In this document: positions 8,587-17,586 of the stretch, in pieces
How the letters are laid out: each line of letters begins with the position of its first letter
Position numbering within the stretch: the first letter of the stretch is position 1
NCBI GenBank assembly: GCA_050744165.1
Contig: JBOGGN010000167.1
Location: 1-49,196 of the forward strand
From: JBOGGN01 sp050744165
GTDB taxonomy: Bacteria > Actinomycetota > Acidimicrobiia > Acidimicrobiales > Palsa-688
DNA length: 49,196 nucleotides
Direction: 5' to 3'
Translations under genes and position numbers: made by a program
The notes under the pieces: generated by a model
What the model was told of the DNA's origin: nothing
Seen by the model: the letters and a program-made list of their open reading frames with translations, nothing else
The model's database searches: none

Positions 8587-9218
8587 CGAGCGCCTGCCAG
8601 ATGCCGCAGCGCCTGGCGGAGTAAGTCCTCGACCGCGCCCTCAGCCGGCAATCCATCGACCGCCGCCCGAACCTCCTCGGCGCCGTAGCCGAGCCCGGCC
8701 AAAGCCACTCGAACTTCGGCCCGAGCGCTTCCCGCTGACCCGGTGCCGCTCGACCCGTTTGCCCCTACCGACACCAACTCCGGCTCGTCGAACTCGAAGT
8801 CGAGTCGGCTCTTGAGCTCCATCAGCAACCGGCTTGCGGTCTTGGCGCCCACCCCTGGCACCAGGGTCAGCGCGGCCGTGTCGCCGCTCGCCACAGCCCG
8901 TCGCAAGGCGATCGGCGAATGGATGGAGAGCAGGGCCAAGGCGACGGCCGGCCCCACGCCATGGGCGGCGATCAGGCTTTCGAAACTGCGCCGCTCATCT
9001 CGCGTCGGGAAGCCGTACAGGACGATGGCGTCCTCCCGAACGTGGGTGTGCACGTGGAGGAACACCGGCGAACCCAGCTCGCCCATCCGAACCAGCGCCG
9101 AGGCCGGGAGCAGCACCCGGTAGCCCACCCCGCCGGCCTCGACCAGCGCCTCGCCGCTCGGGTGGTCCCCGCGCAGCACCCGGTCGAGCAGCACCCCCCG
9201 CAGCGAACCGATCACCAC
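8583..9218 (-). CDS. ruvA: Holliday junction branch migration complex subunit RuvA
   Basis: RuvA binds the four-way junction as a tetramer and loads RuvB. The 211-residue product begins MVIGSLRGVLLDRV (OB-fold domain I), contains GVGYRVLLPASAL and VREDAIVLYGFPTRDERRSFE, then the helix-hairpin-helix region with GVGPAVALALLS and the second hairpin LVPGVGAKTASRLLMELKSRL, a flexible linker, and a C-terminal RuvB-binding domain (EVRVALAGLGYGAEEVRAAV). Its stop overlaps the ruvB start; ruvC ends 64 bp upstream. Confidence 0.96.
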   Translation of the reverse strand: MVIGSLRGVLLDRVLRGDHPSGEALVEAGGVGYRVLLPASALVRMGELGSPVFLHVHTHVREDAIVLYGFPTRDERRSFESLIAAHGVGPAVALALLSIHSPIALRRAVASGDTAALTLVPGVGAKTASRLLMELKSRLDFEFDEPELVSVGANGSSGTGSAGSARAEVRVALAGLGYGAEEVRAAVDGLPAEGAVEDLLRQALRHLAGAR

Positions 9219-9282
9219 GTCCTCCTGACCTGGGTTCCGCTCGGCGCCGCGGGCCCGACTCGTCGACCTGCTGGGGGCGCCG

Positions 9283-9789
9283 TCACGAGGTCCCTCCGGC
9301 GGCGGCCACCGCGGCCCGGAGGCCGGTCCCCGTGAGGTGGCACATGGCCAGTGCCAGCGCGTCTGCGACGTCGGGCGGTCGGGGCCGCTCCGCCAGGTGA
9401 AGAAGAGCCTGGACCATCCGTTGCACCTGCTCCTTGTTGGCCGAGCCGTACCCGGTCACCGCCTGCTTGACCTCGTTGGGGCTGTACTGCACGACCTGGC
9501 AACCCGCCTCGCACGCCGCTACCAGCGCCACACCGCTGGCCTGGCCCACTCCCATGGCGGTGCGAGCGTTGGTCTGAAACAGCACTCGCTCGACAACCAC
9601 CACATCGGGCCGGGTCTCGGCCAGTAGCCGCTTCAACTCGGCGAACAGGGACGCAAGGCGAGTGGCCAGCGGATCCGAGGGCGGTGTCTTGATGACCCCG
9701 GCGGTCACCACCTCTATGCCACCAGGCACGCGAACCACCGCGCCGTAGCCGCAACGGGAGAGTCCCGGATCCACACCCAGTGCGAACAC
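9283..9789 (-). CDS. ruvC: Crossover junction endodeoxyribonuclease RuvC
   Basis: RuvC is the resolvase that cuts Holliday junctions. The 168-residue product shows the catalytic acidic residues in context: MFALGVDPGLSRCGYG (first Asp), PDVVVVERVLFQTN (Glu), and the C-terminal RPRPPDVADALALAMCHL (paired Asp residues). Length and motif spacing are normal. Start is the ATG at 9789. Transcribed ahead of ruvA and ruvB on the same strand. Confidence 0.96.
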   Translation of the reverse strand: MFALGVDPGLSRCGYGAVVRVPGGIEVVTAGVIKTPPSDPLATRLASLFAELKRLLAETRPDVVVVERVLFQTNARTAMGVGQASGVALVAACEAGCQVVQYSPNEVKQAVTGYGSANKEQVQRMVQALLHLAERPRPPDVADALALAMCHLTGTGLRAAVAAAGGTS

Positions 9790-10100
9790 TAGTTCGAGGC
9801 TAGCAGGCGCGCCCGATTGACCGGTGGATGCTCGCCCCCCCGTCGCTGTCCCACCCGCCGCTGGCGCCGGTGCATGGCAAGGCGAGGATCGAGACGGCCT
9901 CGGCCACGGGACCCGCCCAGGTGGCCTGAATAACTACCGCATGGCGCCAGGTATTCGGGTCACCCCCGGGATCGAGACCGCCCCAGGCGCCCCAGCCGCC
10001 CGAGACCGCTCCGCCCGCTCGAGCCGCTGGCCACCGGCGGTCGTGCCGATGGCGCCGGTGGACGGGAGGCGAGCCCGCCTCAGTCGCCCTGCGGCGCCAA
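9790..10100. other. 311-bp gap between ruvC and the pilT-like gene, nothing recognised
   Basis: Open frames in this stretch on both strands are Arg/Pro/Ala-rich, show no family resemblance and run into neighbouring genes in the wrong frame. No clear hairpin, repeat or RNA gene was found. It probably holds the ruvCAB promoter, but no specific promoter could be assigned. Confidence 0.5.
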
Positions 10101-11240
10101 TCAGCCGACGGCGCGGGTGGACACCAGGCCGGCCCGCTGCAGTTGCAACTGGAGGTCATGGGGATTCGAGGATGCGCCCACCGCCTGGGCCAGGGTGACG
10201 CAGCCGCGCTGGTACAACGAGAACAGGCTCTGGTCGAAGGTCTGCATCCCGTACCACTCGCCGTCGGCCATCAGCTCGTCGATGGTCTCCCCCCGCCCGG
10301 CACCGGGATCGGCAATGCGCTCGGCGATGCGGCCGTTGACCACCATCACCTCGACGGCCGGCACCCGGCCCTCCCCTTCGGCCCGGGGCAGGAGGCGCTG
10401 GCTTACCACCCCCTTGAGGCAGGACGCCAGGGTCATACGGACCTGCTGGTGCTGGAAGGGTGGGAAAAAGTCGATGATCCGGTTGACCGTCTCGGTGGCG
10501 TTGGTCGTGTGGAGCGTGGACAAAACCAGATGACCCGTCTCGGCCGCCGAGAGCGCCGCGGCCACCGTCTCGGCATCGCGCATTTCGCCGATCAGGATTA
10601 CGTCGGGGTCCTGGCGCAGCACCCGGCGCATCGCCTGGGCGTAACTCTCGGTGTCGGTCCCGATCTCCCGCTGGGCAACCATCGCCATCTTGTTGCGGTG
10701 CAGCACCTCGATTGGATCTTCGATCGTCACGATGTTGACCGGACGACGCATGTTGATGTGGTCGACCATGGCGGCCAGGGTGGTGCTCTTCCCGGACCCG
10801 GTCGGCCCGGTGACCAGCACCAGGCCACGGGGCTGCTCAGCCAGCTTGGCGACGACAGGCGGCAGGCCCATCTGCTGCAGCGAATCCACCGACGTGCGCA
10901 CCCTGCGCAGCACGATGCCCACGGTGCCCCGCTGGCGGAAGACGTTCCCCCGGAACCGGCCCAGGCCCGGCACCGACAACGCGAAGTCGGTGTCGTTGGT
11001 GTCGGCGAACTCAGCCGCCCGCCGCGGTGGCAAGACGTCGCCGATCACCTGCTCAAGGTCGTCCGCGGTGACGGCGGCCTGCTCGAGGTCCACCAGGCTG
11101 CCGTCGATCCGCAATCGCGGCGCCACGTTGGCCCTCAAGTGAAGATCAGACGCGCCACGCTCCACCGCCATTTGAAGCAATCCGTTGAGGTTGAACACGC
11201 CGCATGTTTCGGCCCGCAGGCACGGCGCCTGTGCCCTCAC
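10101..11240 (-). CDS. pilT: PilT/VirB11-type secretion ATPase (twitching motility family)
   Basis: Hexameric ATPases of this family power retraction of type IV pili. After the PAS-like N-terminal part (GLLQMAVERGASDLHLRANVAPRLRIDGSL), the protein has Walker A GPTGSGKST near residue 150, the Asp box with NIVTIEDPIE, Walker B DPDVILIGEMRD, and the His box ETGHLVLSTLHT followed by AIVxF-like INRIIDFFPP. Homologues usually begin close to FNLNGLL, so the GTG at 11198 may be the true start rather than the upstream codon at 11240. No pilin or assembly genes lie nearby; actinobacteria often carry such an isolated pilT-like gene, so its partner system is not shown by this window. Confidence 0.85.
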   Translation of the reverse strand: MRAQAPCLRAETCGVFNLNGLLQMAVERGASDLHLRANVAPRLRIDGSLVDLEQAAVTADDLEQVIGDVLPPRRAAEFADTNDTDFALSVPGLGRFRGNVFRQRGTVGIVLRRVRTSVDSLQQMGLPPVVAKLAEQPRGLVLVTGPTGSGKSTTLAAMVDHINMRRPVNIVTIEDPIEVLHRNKMAMVAQREIGTDTESYAQAMRRVLRQDPDVILIGEMRDAETVAAALSAAETGHLVLSTLHTTNATETVNRIIDFFPPFQHQQVRMTLASCLKGVVSQRLLPRAEGEGRVPAVEVMVVNGRIAERIADPGAGRGETIDELMADGEWYGMQTFDQSLFSLYQRGCVTLAQAVGASSNPHDLQLQLQRAGLVSTRAVG

Positions 11241-11374
11241 CGAGGCGGATTCCGACTTTGCGTGACCCGAGGGGGTGGGAATACCGGCGCCACCGGACGT
11301 CGGAGCCCTAAATGCCGCCGTCCGGCTGACCTACCCAACTGGGTCGTTCCGCCCACGCCACCCGAAGGTCGAAA

Positions 11375-12145
11375 CTAGGCCTCCACCAACTCCAGGATGT
11401 CGTCCGGGATGTCGAAGTTGGCAAAGACGTTCTGGACGTCGTCCAGGTCCTCGATCAGTTCGATCAGCCGCAGCACCTTCTTGGCGTCGGATTCGGTCGC
11501 CAGCAGCACGTTGTTGCCGGCGACGAGGGTGGCGTCGGCCGAATCGACCTTCATTCCCGCCGCCTCGAGGGCGCCGCGTACCGCTCCCAGGTCGTTCGGC
11601 GCCGTCGTGACCCCCCACGTGTCACCGTTGTCGCTCACGTCCTCGGCACCTGCCTCCAACGCGACCAGCATGATGTCGTCCTCACCGATCGACGTCTTGG
11701 CTCCGTCCGCCTGCTTGGGCACCTCGATCACGCCCTTGCGTTCGAACTGCCAGGCGACGGCGCCGGGGGCGGCCATCGACCCGCCGTTCTTGGAGAAGAT
11801 GGTCCGGATGTCCGAACCGGTGCGGTTGCGGTTGTCTGTCAGGGTCTCCACGATGACGGCAACGCCCGAGGGGGCGTAAGCCTCGTAAGTCACCGACTCG
11901 TAGCGGACCCCCTCCAACTCGCCGGTGCCCCGCTTGATGGCCCGGTCGATGGTGTCAATGGGCACCGAAGCATCCCTGGCCTTCTGGAACATGGTCCGCA
12001 GCGTCGGGTTGGCGTCGGGGTCGCCGCCGCCTTCCCGGGCCGCCACCTCGACCTGGCGGATCAGCTTGGCGAACAACTTGCCGCGCGCCTTGTCCTGCGC
12101 TCCCTTCTTGTGCTTGATGGTTGCCCACTTGGAATGACCGGACAT
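11375..12145 (-). CDS. yebC: YebC/PmpR (TACO1) family protein
   Basis: YebC-family proteins are cytoplasmic; they have been described both as DNA-binding regulators and as translation factors helping ribosomes through proline-rich stretches. The 256-residue protein starts with the invariant MSGHSKWATIKHKKGAQDKARG, has GGGDPDANPTLRTMFQKAR and the downstream acidic Y-E-A-Y-A-P-S-G region that marks the family (ESVTYEAYAPSGVAVIVE), and ends with EDLDDVQNVFANFDIPDDIL. It lies between pdxT and the pilT/ruvCAB genes, matching the conserved actinobacterial yebC-ruvCAB order. Confidence 0.95.
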   Translation of the reverse strand: MSGHSKWATIKHKKGAQDKARGKLFAKLIRQVEVAAREGGGDPDANPTLRTMFQKARDASVPIDTIDRAIKRGTGELEGVRYESVTYEAYAPSGVAVIVETLTDNRNRTGSDIRTIFSKNGGSMAAPGAVAWQFERKGVIEVPKQADGAKTSIGEDDIMLVALEAGAEDVSDNGDTWGVTTAPNDLGAVRGALEAAGMKVDSADATLVAGNNVLLATESDAKKVLRLIELIEDLDDVQNVFANFDIPDDILELVEA

Positions 12146-12157
12146 GGCAGCGACCTT

Positions 12158-12736
12158 TCAGAGACAGCTCGTCAGGAACAGATCATGGAGACGGGCATCA
12201 CCCGCCAGTTCGGGATGAAACGACGTGACCAGCACCGGACCCTGGCGGCACGCCACGGGCCGGCCGCCGACGCGGGCCAGGACCTCGACGCCGTTGCCTA
12301 CCCGCTCGACGATGGGCGCCCGGATGAACACCGCGGCCAGCGGTTCGGGTCCCGCTACGGTCACCTCGAGGTCCTGTTCGAAGGAGTCGACCTGGCGACC
12401 GAAGGCGTTGCGGCGGACCGAGATGTCGATGGCGCCGAAACTGGCCTGGTCGGGGCGGCCGTCAAGCACCTCGGCGGCCAGCAGGATCATCCCGGCACAG
12501 GTGCCGAAGGCCGCCATGCCGGCCGCCAGCCGCTCTGCCAGCGGCGCCCGCAGCCCGGCGCTGTCGAGCAACAAGCTGATGGTGGTCGACTCCCCGCCGG
12601 GCAACACCACCGCGTCGACGCCGGGCAGGTCCTCGGCACGGCGCACCGTCACCGGGTGGGCGCCGAGCTCAGCGAGAAGCTTGACGTGCTCCCGGACGTC
12701 GCCTTGCAGCGCCAAGACACCGACCTTGGCTCCCAC
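12158..12736 (-). CDS. pdxT: Pyridoxal 5'-phosphate synthase glutaminase subunit PdxT
   Basis: PdxT releases ammonia from glutamine and channels it to PdxS for PLP synthesis. The 192-residue product has the family start KVGVLALQGDVREH, the glycine-rich LPGGESTTISLLL, the nucleophile Cys in FGTCAGMILLA, and the catalytic His/Glu pair in VTSFHPELAGD near the C-terminus, a complete class I glutaminase triad. It follows pdxS by 18 bp on the same strand, the two subunits forming one complex. Confidence 0.97.
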   Translation of the reverse strand: MGAKVGVLALQGDVREHVKLLAELGAHPVTVRRAEDLPGVDAVVLPGGESTTISLLLDSAGLRAPLAERLAAGMAAFGTCAGMILLAAEVLDGRPDQASFGAIDISVRRNAFGRQVDSFEQDLEVTVAGPEPLAAVFIRAPIVERVGNGVEVLARVGGRPVACRQGPVLVTSFHPELAGDARLHDLFLTSCL

Positions 12737-12754
12737 CTGGCGGCCTCCCGGTCA

Positions 12755-13648
12755 TTACCAACCCCGATCCGACAGGCGAGTCGCGACGGTCGACGATTCC
12801 TCGCCCCGCATCGCCTGGCCCAAGCCGCGGCTGACCTTGGCGACGATGGCCGGATCCCGGAAGTGGGTGGTCGCCTCAACAATGGCCCGGGCGGTACGGG
12901 CCGGGTCCTCGCTCTTGAAGATTCCCGAGCCCACGAACACCGCCTCCGCCCCCAGCTGCATGACAAGGGAGGCGTCGGAGGGGGTAGCGATGCCCCCGGC
13001 GCAGAACAACGGCACCGGTAGCGACCCCGTCGCTGCCAGCTCCTGGACCAGACCTACCGGGGCCTGGAGCGACTTGGCCCAGCCGTACAGCTCCGCGGTA
13101 TCCGCCTGGGTGATCTTGCGGATGTCGCCGAGGATGGCGCGCAGGTGGCGCACCGCCTCCTTGACGTCGCCGGTGCCCGCCTCGCCTTTCGAGCGGATCA
13201 TGGCCGCCCCCTCGGAGATGCGCCGCAGGGCCTCGCCGAGGGCGGTGGCGCCGCAGACAAAGGGCACCGTGAACGGCCACTTGTCGATGTGATAGGCCTC
13301 GTCGGCCGGGGTCAGAACCTCGCTCTCGTCGATGTAGTCGACGCCCAACGCCTCCAGCACCTGCGCCTCGGCGAAATGGCCGATGCGGGCCTTGGCCATG
13401 ACCGGGATGGTGACCGCTGACTTGATCCCCTCGATCAGCGCCGGGTCGCTCATCCGGGCCACGCCGCCGTCGCGGCGGATGTCGGCCGGGACCCGCTCGA
13501 GGGCCATGACCGACACTGCACCGGCGTCCTCGGCGATCTTGGCCTGCTCCGCGGTGACCACGTCCATGATCACGCCGCCGCGCAGCATCTCGGCCAAACC
13601 CCGTTTGACCAGGTCCGTTCCGGTACGGCGAGGAGTGTCGGCAGGCAC
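12755..13648 (-). CDS. pdxS: Pyridoxal 5'-phosphate synthase lyase subunit PdxS
   Basis: PdxS condenses ribose 5-phosphate, glyceraldehyde 3-phosphate and ammonia to PLP. The 297-residue TIM-barrel shows the family N-terminus VKRGLAEMLRGGVIMDV with the catalytic Asp, MALERVPADIRRDGGVARMSDP, the active-site Lys in IPVMAKARIGHF, YIDESEVLTPAD, and the phosphate loop GGIATPSDASLVMQLGAEAVFVGSGIF. Transcribed just ahead of pdxT; the deoxyxylulose-independent vitamin B6 route is thus complete here. Confidence 0.97.
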   Translation of the reverse strand: MPADTPRRTGTDLVKRGLAEMLRGGVIMDVVTAEQAKIAEDAGAVSVMALERVPADIRRDGGVARMSDPALIEGIKSAVTIPVMAKARIGHFAEAQVLEALGVDYIDESEVLTPADEAYHIDKWPFTVPFVCGATALGEALRRISEGAAMIRSKGEAGTGDVKEAVRHLRAILGDIRKITQADTAELYGWAKSLQAPVGLVQELAATGSLPVPLFCAGGIATPSDASLVMQLGAEAVFVGSGIFKSEDPARTARAIVEATTHFRDPAIVAKVSRGLGQAMRGEESSTVATRLSDRGW

Positions 13649-13706
13649 GGGCCCAGCTTAGGGGGCGAGCCCGGCTGACGGGACGCCCATTTTTCCCACC
13701 TGGTTG

Positions 13707-14789
13707 TCAGCCCACGGCGACCGGTGTGCCGATTGGGGCCAACTCCACCCAGGTCTTTCCCGGCGCCAGCTGGATCGGCGCCCCTGCCAGGTCGGTGTAC
13801 TGGGTGACCGCGGTAGCAGACGCCTTGCTCCAGTTGCAGGGGATCATGTCGCCGCCGGTGAAGGCCGTGCACGTCCCGGCGCCGACGGTCAACGCCTTGG
13901 GGATAGGCGGAGGCGGGTCGATGCCCTCGCCGCTGGCCACACCGTCAGTCGTGTAGGGGGTCATCTGGACGATCACGTTGGCGGCAACGAGCTGCGTGCC
14001 GTCCTGCATCACGTCGGGGGTGCCGTCCTGGGTCCGCTCCCAGACCTGGGCCGAGGCATTCCAGGTCCACAAGGAAGTCTCCATCCCGAAGCTCAGCGTC
14101 ACCTTGGCCGCCGGGATCGCTCCCGCCCCGGTGGCGGGGGCGGCGGCCGCCCGATAGTTGAACAGCGGCGGGGGCGGCCCCCCTGCCTTGGACGCCAACT
14201 GGAACAGGTCGGCGGTACGGGCGTAGAGGTTGTGCGGGGAATCGTGGGGGCCGGCCATGAAGTAGTACGGCTCGCCGTAGGTGGTGGCCCCGACGTCGGC
14301 GATGGGGGCTGCGTCGAGCTGCTGGACGAAGCCCGTGTTGCCGCCCGAGTAGGCGTACAGCGGGCGGTTGAGGGCCGAGACGATGTCGATGTCTGACGTG
14401 CGAGTGGAGCGGACCGGGCCCACCTGGGCGGCATCGGCGGACTGGTACACGGCCATCAGGCGGGTCAGCTGGCTTTCCACCTCCTCCTCATACACCACGT
14501 CGGCGTCGTCGACGCCGGCCTGCGGTCGGGCCGGGTCGACGTTGTCGATCTTCACCACCAGCGCCGGCCGGTGGAGGTCGGCGGGGTTGGCGGGAGCCTG
14601 CCCAGTCAGCGGATCCACAGGGGGCCCTGGCATCGTGGTCGAGGTCGACGAGGCTGAGGTCGACGATGGGTCCGAGTGGCGTGACGATGCGGCCCGCTTG
14701 GCCCCACAGCCAGCCAGCACCAGGGACACTGCGACCATGACAACTCCGGCGCGGCGGCGGGCGAAGCGTTGGGTTTGGGTTGGCACCAC
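13707..14789 (-). CDS. DUF3048 (YerB-type) lipoprotein
   Basis: The 360-residue protein begins with a basic, then hydrophobic leader and a lipobox (VSLVLAGC), so Cys27 is probably lipidated and the protein held outside the membrane. A Ser/Thr/Pro linker follows. Residues about 75-220 match the DUF3048 N-terminal domain: ALVVKIDNVDPARPQAGVDD, VVYEEEVESQLTRLMAVYQ and VGPVRSTRTSDIDIVSAL; a C-terminal half with LSFGMETSLWTWNAS and a Lys-Thr-Trp-Val-Glu-Leu end corresponds to the second DUF3048 domain. The biochemical role of the family is unknown. It lies between the M48 peptidase and pdxS genes, 58 bp upstream of the latter. Confidence 0.85.
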   Translation of the reverse strand: MVPTQTQRFARRRAGVVMVAVSLVLAGCGAKRAASSRHSDPSSTSASSTSTTMPGPPVDPLTGQAPANPADLHRPALVVKIDNVDPARPQAGVDDADVVYEEEVESQLTRLMAVYQSADAAQVGPVRSTRTSDIDIVSALNRPLYAYSGGNTGFVQQLDAAPIADVGATTYGEPYYFMAGPHDSPHNLYARTADLFQLASKAGGPPPPLFNYRAAAAPATGAGAIPAAKVTLSFGMETSLWTWNASAQVWERTQDGTPDVMQDGTQLVAANVIVQMTPYTTDGVASGEGIDPPPPIPKALTVGAGTCTAFTGGDMIPCNWSKASATAVTQYTDLAGAPIQLAPGKTWVELAPIGTPVAVG

Positions 14790-14807
14790 GCCTCCTCGGT
14801 CGGCGCC

Positions 14808-15713
14808 TTAGAGTTCCCGCAAGGCCTCGATGCGCTCTGCTGGGCGTGGGTGAGTTTCGTACAAACGGCTCAGCCAGGCCAACCGCCCTCCGGGCGGCGG
14901 CACTGGTGCGCAGAGCCACAGGTGTGCCGTGGCCGGCGACGCCCCACCCCCACCGAGGACCGAACCCGACCGGCGGACCTTCTCCAGGGCCGACACCATC
15001 CCCGGCGGGTAGCGGGTCAGGCGAACTCCGGCCGCGTCGGCCTGTTGTTCCCGGTTGGGGGCCACCGCCTTCTGCAGACCAAGTCCCGCCAGGGCGCAGA
15101 TGGGCACCAGCAACGTCGCCGCCATGGCCGAAGGGCCGCTGGCGGCGGCCGCCCGAGCCGGCCGGGCCCACAGCCCGAAGAGGGTGACGGCCAAGGTGGC
15201 GGACAAGACGTCGTCGCTGCGGACGTGGCTGAGCTCGTGGGCGAGCACCCCCTCCAGCTCCACGCGGTTGAGTTGCTCCAGGAGGCCGGAGGTCACGATG
15301 AGCGTCGCTTGGCGAGGCGAGCGACCAATGGTCATGGCGTTCAGGGCGGGATCGGCCACGACCAGCAGCGTCGGCGGCGCCACCCCGGCGCCCGCGCCCA
15401 AGCCCTCGACCAAGTTGAACAACCGGGCGTGGGCGATGGGGTCGGCGGGCGAGGCGCCGACAAGGCGGAGGATCAGCGCCTCGCTCCCCCACCAGGTCAG
15501 CGCCGCCACCGCGGCAGCCACCACCACCGCCAGGAGCAGCGCCACCACCGGGCCGGCCAGCAGCAACCAAACCAGCAGCCCGACCACCACCCCGACGACG
15601 GCCGACACCGCCGCCACGAGGGCGACGGCCCGGGTGGCGACGCCAGGCTGCTGCGCGCCGCCCAGCGTGGGGTCGGCGGCGCCGTTGGTGTTGGTCGACG
15701 GGACCGGCGTCAA
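14808..15713 (-). CDS. M48 family (HtpX-like) membrane zinc metallopeptidase
   Basis: Two closely spaced hydrophobic helices near the N-terminus (VALVAAVSAVVGVVVGLLVW and the next Leu/Val/Ala run) anchor the protein; the catalytic motif HELSH (in GVLAHELSHVRSDD) and the third zinc ligand in NREQQADAAGVRLT are intact. HtpX-type proteases act in membrane-protein quality control. The TTG at 15713 lies 4 bases after the stop of the upstream mannosyltransferase gene, giving about 301 residues; the longer frame reaching 15875 would be inside that gene and is Arg/Trp/Ser-rich noise. The C-terminus YETHPRPAERIEALREL is typical of M48. Confidence 0.85.
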   Translation of the reverse strand: MTPVPSTNTNGAADPTLGGAQQPGVATRAVALVAAVSAVVGVVVGLLVWLLLAGPVVALLLAVVVAAAVAALTWWGSEALILRLVGASPADPIAHARLFNLVEGLGAGAGVAPPTLLVVADPALNAMTIGRSPRQATLIVTSGLLEQLNRVELEGVLAHELSHVRSDDVLSATLAVTLFGLWARPARAAAASGPSAMAATLLVPICALAGLGLQKAVAPNREQQADAAGVRLTRYPPGMVSALEKVRRSGSVLGGGGASPATAHLWLCAPVPPPGGRLAWLSRLYETHPRPAERIEALREL

Positions 15714-15717
15714 CGCG

Positions 15718-16788
15718 TCAGGCCAGCAGCCGCTCGTAGAGCTCGGTGTAGCGCTCCGCCAGGTGCTCCATCGAGAACTGCCGGGCCCGCTCGTCGGCCC
15801 TCGCCACCATCTCGTCGATGCTGGAACCGCCGACCAGCGCCTCCTCCAGCGCCTGGGCCAGGGCCACGGCGTCACCGGGCGGGACCAGCAAGGCTTCGAG
15901 GCCGGGCCGGGCCACGTTGTGGTACCCCGGCAGGTCGCTGGCCACGATCGGAGTCGACGCCGCCATGGCTTCGAGGAGGACGACGCCGAAGGACTCGCCG
16001 TGCAGCGAGGGGGCGCAGAACACGTCGGCCGCCCGCAGCCGGCGGCCCTTCTCCACGTCGCTGAGTACGCCGAGCCACTCGATACGGGGGTCGCCGGCGG
16101 TGCCGGCCTTCAGCCGATGGGTTTCGGGGCCCTCGCCCCCGATCCACAGCCGCACGTCCGAACCGAGGTGCTGGACCGCCTCAATCAGCACCGCCAAGCC
16201 CTTGCGGGGCTCGTGGCGGCCGACGAAGAACACCGTCTTGCCCTCCGTCGCCCACGGCTCGGCGGTCGCAAGGCGCACCGTGTCGATCCCGTTGCCAACC
16301 AGCTGGTACTGGCCCCCGAGCGCCTGGGCGGCCGTCGTGAGAGCATCCTCGGACACCGCGCAGCGCAACGTCAGCTTGCCCGCGGCCCAGCGAGCCAGGG
16401 GTCGCATGGTGCGGTACACGGCGCTTTCGCCGGCGCGGTGGAAGGTGCCCACCGAAGGCATTTCGGCGAACACCAAGGCCGTCAGCGTCGGCCCCGGCAC
16501 GAGCGGTTCGTGCAGGTGGATCAGGTCGAAGGATTCGTCACGCAACGCCCGGATGGTGCGCAGGACACATGCCAGGTCGGGGGCGATGGGTGCCATGGAT
16601 CCGTTGGACGCGTACGCCATCGAGTCGCCGAGGGGCGTCACGGAACTGTCGGGCGGGGGCCCGTCGCAGGGCCCGAGGACCCGAGCCTCGACGCCCATCC
16701 CGCGCAGCGCCCGGCCGAGGGCGATGACCTGGCCCTGCACCCCTCCGGGCATGGTCAAGCTGTAGGGACAGACCAGGCCGACACGCAC
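15718..16788 (-). CDS. pimA: PimA-like GDP-mannose glycosyltransferase (GT4 family)
   Basis: PimA adds the first mannose to phosphatidylinositol at the cytoplasmic face of the membrane. The 356-residue protein has the GT-B layout: MRVGLVCPYSLTMPGGVQGQ at the N-terminus (family start with the GGV loop), DLIHLHEPLVPG, GTFHRAGES, VGNGIDT, FVGRHEPRKGLAVLIEAV and the donor-site region APSLHGESFGVVLLEAMAA with the conserved E-x7-E. Synteny supports PimA: the pgsA-like, patA-like and HIT genes usually next to pimA lie in this window, and pdxST/yebC/ruvCAB follow downstream as in mycobacteria. Substrate identity is inferred from these resemblances. Confidence 0.85.
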   Translation of the reverse strand: MRVGLVCPYSLTMPGGVQGQVIALGRALRGMGVEARVLGPCDGPPPDSSVTPLGDSMAYASNGSMAPIAPDLACVLRTIRALRDESFDLIHLHEPLVPGPTLTALVFAEMPSVGTFHRAGESAVYRTMRPLARWAAGKLTLRCAVSEDALTTAAQALGGQYQLVGNGIDTVRLATAEPWATEGKTVFFVGRHEPRKGLAVLIEAVQHLGSDVRLWIGGEGPETHRLKAGTAGDPRIEWLGVLSDVEKGRRLRAADVFCAPSLHGESFGVVLLEAMAASTPIVASDLPGYHNVARPGLEALLVPPGDAVALAQALEEALVGGSSIDEMVARADERARQFSMEHLAERYTELYERLLA

Positions 16789-16865
16789 GCCTCAAACGGT
16801 AGTTCGCGGACGCAAGGCGCGAAAAAGGAGCGTCGCGCTGGGCGCCAGGCCCGGTCGGCCGCGGC

Positions 16866-17090
16866 TTAATCGTTGTCGATCAGGTAGTCGTCGCTCTGGT
16901 GGTATTCGAACAAGTCGCGCATGCCGGGGAGGTCGTAGGTGACCAGCTCGTCGCCCTCCCAGCGGGCCCCGAGCTCCTCGGCAAGTTCGGTCTCGAACAT
17001 GCCCGATGGCTCGGTGCCGGTCCACCGGAACGAGACCATCCCACGTTCCTTGCGACCGAGCACCACCCGGTTTGCCGACTCTGGAGCCAT
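16866..17090 (-). CDS. Small acidic protein of unknown function
   Basis: A 74-residue protein beginning MAPESANRVVLGRKERGMV and ending in the acidic SDDYLIDND. No family was recognised and no TM segment or metal motif is visible. The start is supported by an excellent ribosome-binding site (aaggag, six bases before the ATG at 17090). It precedes the pimA-like gene by 77 bp on the same strand and is divergent from the DUF3467 gene, so the 88-bp gap probably carries two promoters. Confidence 0.6.
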   Translation of the reverse strand: MAPESANRVVLGRKERGMVSFRWTGTEPSGMFETELAEELGARWEGDELVTYDLPGMRDLFEYHQSDDYLIDND

Positions 17091-17178
17091 TGCTCTCTCC
17101 TTACCCCGCTCCGGCGGCCGGTTATTCCACCGGACCTGCGCCTCGCGGCACCGACAGCGTACGTAGCATCATGGCTCG

Positions 17179-17568
17179 GTGAGCGCCGAAAGTTCCGGAT
17201 CCCAGATCCCGCAGGTCAGAACCCCGGAAAAATGGACGACCGGGGTCTACGCCAACGGCGTCGGCGTGTGGTTCACACAGACCGACTTCACCTTGGACTT
17301 CGTCGTCAACCTGCCCCCCGAGTTGAGGACCGGCGCCGAGGGCGGCCAGCAGTTGCTCAGCCCGCAAGAGGTCGTGGCGCGAGTCAAGGTCCCGCCGCCG
17401 CTCGTGTTCCAGCTGATGCGCAACCTGAGCACCAACCTCGACCGGTACGAGGGCCAGTACGGCGCCATCCAAGAGTTCGCGGGCCCCACTCTCGGAAGCG
17501 GCGGCGAGCCGCCGACTCCCCCGGCGCCGCCTGGGCCGACTGGGCCGCCCGGGCCGAGCGAAGCATGA
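17179..17568 (+). CDS. DUF3467 domain protein
   Basis: A 129-residue protein whose central part, YANGVGVWFTQTDFTLDFVV near residues 24-43 followed by VVARVKVPPPLVFQLMRNLS, matches the DUF3467 pattern (short beta-rich domain with a conserved FTLDF). The C-terminal 25 residues are Pro/Gly-rich (PPTPPAPPGPTGPPGPSEA). Function of the family is unknown. GTG start at 17179. The oxidoreductase gene starts 18 bp after its stop, so they are probably co-transcribed. Confidence 0.75.
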   Translation: MSAESSGSQIPQVRTPEKWTTGVYANGVGVWFTQTDFTLDFVVNLPPELRTGAEGGQQLLSPQEVVARVKVPPPLVFQLMRNLSTNLDRYEGQYGAIQEFAGPTLGSGGEPPTPPAPPGPTGPPGPSEA

Positions 17569-17586
17569 CTTCCGGGCGCTGAGGGC

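Noticed and set aside
9800..10159. A 119-codon minus-strand gene between ruvC and pilT
   Set aside because: It overlaps the pilT 3' end in another frame, is Trp/Arg/Gly-rich and resembles no family.
15055..16869. A 604-codon plus-strand open frame opposite the pimA-like and M48 genes
   Set aside because: Composition is that of a GC-rich shadow frame and the opposite strand carries clear GT4 and M48 motifs.
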